From contig NZ_JAUSWW010000001.1 in the NCBI RefSeq assembly GCF_030815415.1, positions 1,116,001 through 1,180,000 on the forward strand: DNA of 64,000 bases, in the 5' to 3' direction. Positions 61,147-64,000 of this stretch are shown piece by piece. Both the position numbers and the translations under genes were made by a program. Numbering within the stretch: position 1 is the stretch's first letter; each line of letters opens with the position of its first letter. Source of the stretch: Streptomyces canus (GTDB lineage Bacteria > Actinomycetota > Actinomycetes > Streptomycetales > Streptomycetaceae). The notes under the pieces were generated by a model. That model worked only from the letters and a program-made list of their open reading frames with translations, was not told where the DNA came from and made no database searches.

Positions 61147-62352
61147 TCAGGTCCGGGGGACGTCCTTGATGAACACGATCCCGTCCGTCGAGGTCAGGTG
61201 CGCCGGGTCGAACGAGGCGTAGCCGTAGTACGGGGACACCCGGTGAGCGGGCCGGGTGTCGGCGAGGGTGGTGGCCAGGCGGGCGGAGTCGATGACGCAG
61301 CGGTCCTCGGGGAGCGCGTACAGGAGCCCTTCGACGGTGTCCGGCGGCGGGGTGGTAACGCCCTGGTGCCGGATCGTGCCGAGGGCCGTGGCCAGGAAGC
61401 CGTACTCCTCGCCCAGGCGGGCGCTCACGATCGCGCCGGCACTCCACCACTCCAGCAGGGGGTGGTCCCACATGCGCATCGAGCTCTTCTCCCGCTGGAG
61501 ATGGGCGTTGTGGGCGAAGACCAGCAGCGGGGTGCGCTCGGCGAGGGGGAGCAGATTGTCGGCCATCATCGAGTCCCGCAGGCCCAGCAGCCGGGTCATG
61601 CGGCCCGGTGAGGTGTCGGCCATCCAGAAGTGGTAGCGCAGCAGGCCGGTGGCGGTACGCCCGTACAGGCGCGCCCGGTCCCAGTCGTCCCGCGAGGTCG
61701 CCTGGATCAGGTGCGGGGTGTGCGCGTCGAGCAGTGCCACGAGGTCGTCGGCGAGCAGCCGCAGTCGACAGGCTTCGGCCGACTGCCCCACGGACCGGGC
61801 CGGGTCCGTCATCGCGGCGGGGTCCGTCCATGGGTCGTCGGCCCCGAGGAGGCGGTCGAGTGTGTCCGCGGTGCACGGGAGCTGGTCCGCGTCGATCTGG
61901 GCCGACAGGTAGCCGTGCAGTGCGGTGACGGCCTGCCGGGGGCTTTCGGCGCCGGTGATCTCCAGCGGGCCGTCGAAGCCGGCGAAGCGCAGCCGCTCGG
62001 ACGGGGGCCGGCCGTCGTTGTGGGCGCGCATCCAGCGCACGAGTTCGCGGTTGGCCGCGGAGGCGCCGAAGCCGTGGCTGAACCCGTGCTCCATGACCTC
62101 GTCGAGGGTGCCCCTGCCCGTGGTGACGTACTCGTCCACGACCAGACCTCTCAGGCAGTCGCTCTCGATCGCGATCGTCCGGTAGCCCTCCTCTTCGACA
62201 AGCTGCTGGAAGACGTCGTTGCGCAGATCGAGCAGAACATCCTCACCATGGGTCGGCTCCCCCAGGGCGAGCAGCCGCGGCCGGCCCGGGAGCAGCCCCA
62301 TGACGGCGGCGGCCTCGACGGCATGGACGGTGTCCTTGAAGTCAGTAGCCAT
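61147..62352 (-). CDS. Erythromycin-esterase family protein
   Basis: 401 residues of the Ere family (EreA-like fold). The active-site region shows ALGEPTHGEDVLLDLRNDVF and TIAIESD (conserved His and Glu), then FAGFDGPLE and VFAHNAHLQRE. Ere enzymes hydrolyse macrolide lactones, but most actinobacterial members are untested. ATG 62352 overlaps a dyad (62356-62373) shared with the divergent MerR-type gene. The ribosome site (AAGG) is unusually close to the start. Confidence 0.88.
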   Translation of the reverse strand: MATDFKDTVHAVEAAAVMGLLPGRPRLLALGEPTHGEDVLLDLRNDVFQQLVEEEGYRTIAIESDCLRGLVVDEYVTTGRGTLDEVMEHGFSHGFGASAANRELVRWMRAHNDGRPPSERLRFAGFDGPLEITGAESPRQAVTALHGYLSAQIDADQLPCTADTLDRLLGADDPWTDPAAMTDPARSVGQSAEACRLRLLADDLVALLDAHTPHLIQATSRDDWDRARLYGRTATGLLRYHFWMADTSPGRMTRLLGLRDSMMADNLLPLAERTPLLVFAHNAHLQREKSSMRMWDHPLLEWWSAGAIVSARLGEEYGFLATALGTIRHQGVTTPPPDTVEGLLYALPEDRCVIDSARLATTLADTRPAHRVSPYYGYASFDPAHLTSTDGIVFIKDVPRT

Positions 62353-62355
62353 GCC

Positions 62356-62373
62356 TTCAACGCTATCGTTGAA
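62356..62373. promoter_or_regulatory. Dyad between the esterase and MerR-type genes
   Basis: TTCAACG-CTAT-CGTTGAA: 7-bp perfect arms with a 4-bp centre, 3 bp upstream of the esterase ATG. It is a plausible MerR-type binding site. Confidence 0.55.
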
Positions 62374-62410
62374 CCTTCGTTTGAAACTTTTGCTCGATAT
62401 CAGCAGGATC

Positions 62411-63136
62411 ATGGGACGAAACCTTCAAAACGGCGAGCGGCTCAGGCCGGTCGACCTGGCCCGCGGGCACGGTCTGTCCACACAGGCGGTCAGGAACTAC
62501 GAGGAGGCGGGCATCCTTCCGCCCGCCGGTCGCACTGCGCACGGCTACCGCACCTACACCCCGCTGCACGCGCGGGCTCTGAAGGCGTTCCTCGCCCTGG
62601 TGCCCGGGCACGGCCACCAGACGGCGACGGCGATCATGCGGGCCGTGAACGAGGACGCGACCGAGGAGGCGATGCGCCTCATCGACGAGAGTCACGCCCA
62701 GCTCCTCGACGACCGGCGCACCCTCCGGGCCGTGGAGCGTGCCCTGCGCGACCTGGAGCCCCTGCCCGAGCCCCACGAAGCGGCCCGGTCCGCCGGTGGG
62801 TTCATCGGGCCGCTGGCGGGCCGGCTCGGCATCCGGCCCGCGACCCTGCGCAAATGGGAGCGCGCCGGGCTGGTACGCCCGCGCCGCGATCCACGGACCG
62901 GGTATCGCGTCTACGACGAGACCGACGTACGGGACGCCCGGCTCGCCCACCAACTCCGGCGCGGCGGCTACCTGCTGGAGCAGATCGCCCCGCTGATCGC
63001 CCAGGTACGGGCGGCCGGCGGACCGGAGCCGCTGGAGGCCACCCTGCGCGACTGGCACGGCCGGCTGTCCGAACGCGGGCGGGCCATGCTGACCGGGGCC
63101 GCGGAGCTGGAGGCGTACCTCCGCGAACGCGGATAG
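62411..63136 (+). CDS. MerR-family regulator with two HTH domains (TioE-like)
   Basis: 241 residues from ATG 62411. The first MerR winged helix lies at about 10-75 (LARGHGLSTQAVRNYEEAG, then GYRTY), and a second at about 135-205 (RLGIRPATLRKWERAGLVRP, then GYRVYDETDV). Two HTH modules in one chain fit the TioE-type regulators. It is divergent from the erythromycin-esterase gene with a shared dyad, so it probably controls that gene in response to a drug-like ligand. Confidence 0.88.
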   Translation: MGRNLQNGERLRPVDLARGHGLSTQAVRNYEEAGILPPAGRTAHGYRTYTPLHARALKAFLALVPGHGHQTATAIMRAVNEDATEEAMRLIDESHAQLLDDRRTLRAVERALRDLEPLPEPHEAARSAGGFIGPLAGRLGIRPATLRKWERAGLVRPRRDPRTGYRVYDETDVRDARLAHQLRRGGYLLEQIAPLIAQVRAAGGPEPLEATLRDWHGRLSERGRAMLTGAAELEAYLRERG

Positions 63137-63223
63137 CGTCCGCCCCTCCTCTCCGGCCTTTGACAGTCCCGGGAGAGCCCGGCTAGCTTCAATCGACGAA
63201 GTCAGCAGGGAGGACGCCGGAAC

Positions 63224-63718
63224 ATGGGACGCATACGCACCTACGAGTGGGACGACCCCGCGATCACCGCCGCCGCCGTGGGGCGCGCCTCAGGCCTGGA
63301 GTTCCTGCGCGAGGTGCGGGCCGGCCGCCTGCCCGCGGCTCCCGTCGCAGCGACCCTCGACTTCACCCTCGACGAGGTGGACGAGGGCAGGGCCGAGTTC
63401 TCGTTCACCCCGGGCGAGGAGCACTACAACCCCATCGGCAGCGTGCACGGCGGCGTCTACGCCACCCTGCTCGACTCGGCGGCAGGGTGCGCCGTGCAGT
63501 CCACGCTCCCGGTCGGCATGGGGTACACCTCGCTCGACCTGACCGTGAAGTTCCTCAAGCGGATCACCGCCGACACGGGCCGGGTCCGGGCCATCGGCAC
63601 GGTCGTCAGCCGAGGCCGGCAGACCGCGCTCGCCGAGGCCAGGCTGATCGACACCGAGGAGCGCCTGCTGGCCCACGCCACGAGCAGCTGCATGCTCTTC
63701 CCCATGCCCGCCGACTAA
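63224..63718 (+). CDS. PaaI-family hotdog thioesterase
   Basis: 164 residues of the hotdog fold, with the active-site motif NPIGSVHGGVYATLLDSAAG and a C-terminal strand pair. It hydrolyses acyl- or aryl-CoA thioesters; the specific substrate is unknown. ATG 63224 follows GGAGGACG. Its stop codon overlaps the stop of the converging hydrolase by 2 bp. Confidence 0.9.
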   Translation: MGRIRTYEWDDPAITAAAVGRASGLEFLREVRAGRLPAAPVAATLDFTLDEVDEGRAEFSFTPGEEHYNPIGSVHGGVYATLLDSAAGCAVQSTLPVGMGYTSLDLTVKFLKRITADTGRVRAIGTVVSRGRQTALAEARLIDTEERLLAHATSSCMLFPMPAD

Positions 63719-64000
63719 CGTGCTGCGCCATGCTGTTGGAGGAAGGCCGAGAGAGCGGCCGTGAGTTCTGCAGGCGCGTCTTCCTGGACCAGGTGGCCCG
63801 CGCCGGCCAACGGTTCCAGACGTGCGCCGGGGATACGAGCGGCGAGCTCGCGTCCCATCTCCGGGGGGATCCAGGTGTCGTCCTCGCCCCAGCAGATCAG
63901 CGTGGGGATCGTGATGTCGGCGTACCGGTCCTGGATCTCGTCGGTGTGGCGCTGGGTCGCCTGGGCGATCTGCCGGTAGAAGGCCGCCTGACCGGAGTCG
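63715..64000 (-). CDS. Alpha/beta hydrolase (C-terminal part; gene continues beyond the window)
   Basis: About 94 C-terminal residues are visible. They read TIPTLICWGEDDTWIPPEMG, with the catalytic Asp region, and then GAGHLVQEDAP with the catalytic His, typical of the alpha/beta hydrolase family. The nucleophile and N-terminus lie outside the window. The stop is TAG at 63717-63715. Confidence 0.85.
   Translation of the reverse strand, partial: DSGQAAFYRQIAQATQRHTDEIQDRYADITIPTLICWGEDDTWIPPEMGRELAARIPGARLEPLAGAGHLVQEDAPAELTAALSAFLQQHGAAR

Overview
The window is high-GC actinobacterial DNA and almost certainly chromosomal Streptomyces. Indicators are the strong third-position GC bias, frequent GTG/TTG starts, Tat-exported glycosidases, a SigE-type ECF sigma factor, a protein O-mannosyltransferase and mycothiol-dependent formaldehyde enzymes. 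No tRNA, rRNA, CRISPR array, phage block or transposase gene was seen. LAYOUT. (1) 1-11026: four-gene + strand operon with a giant uncharacterised protein (cut at the window start), a MoxR-type AAA+ ATPase, a DUF5682-like/VWA fusion and a SWIM zinc-finger protein. The last three overlap by 4 bp. (2) 11185-15938: ECF sigma factor with a putative membrane anti-sigma protein, a Pmt-type mannosyltransferase, a ComB-like phosphatase and a PAS/SpoIIE phosphatase. (3) 15958-46825: a choline/glycine-betaine catabolic supercluster. BetA and BetB make betaine, and a ProVWX-type transporter imports it. Two Rieske oxygenases with a ferredoxin and two reductases are placed to remove the first methyl group. 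Dimethylglycine oxidase and heterotetrameric sarcosine oxidase (SoxB, fused SoxD-SoxA, SoxG) remove the next two onto tetrahydrofolate. FolD, two PurU copies and a MetF-like protein process the C1 units. GlyA and SdaA convert glycine to serine and then pyruvate. S-(hydroxymethyl)mycothiol dehydrogenase plus an MBL-fold hydrolase dispose of formaldehyde. Two IclR paralogues (one frameshifted) sit in the cluster. (4) 47087-52522: single genes (CAP-domain secreted protein, VOC proteins, a nuclease/phosphatase-fold protein, a methyltransferase, a tandem pair of micropeptides) and gene remnants. (5) 52576-58327: GH88, GH97 and GH95 glycosidases on one strand behind a sigma70-type promoter overlapped by a palindromic operator. 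A 202-bp MITE-like element lies between the GH88 and GH97 genes. (6) 58546-64000: a truncated dihydrofolate-reductase-like gene, a GIY-YIG protein, an isochorismatase, a GlxA regulator, an erythromycin-esterase homologue divergent from a double-MerR regulator, a PaaI thioesterase and a partial alpha/beta hydrolase. MOST NOTABLE. Nearly every choline/betaine transcription unit is preceded by GTTGC(G) half-sites repeated with an exact 19-bp period, which suggests one regulon for the IclR pair. Both iclR genes appear leaderless. SoxD is fused in frame to SoxA through a translated intergenic palindromic repeat. The two Rieske genes share a 552-bp tract with only two differences. All positions and functions come from reading the sequence; no database search was run.
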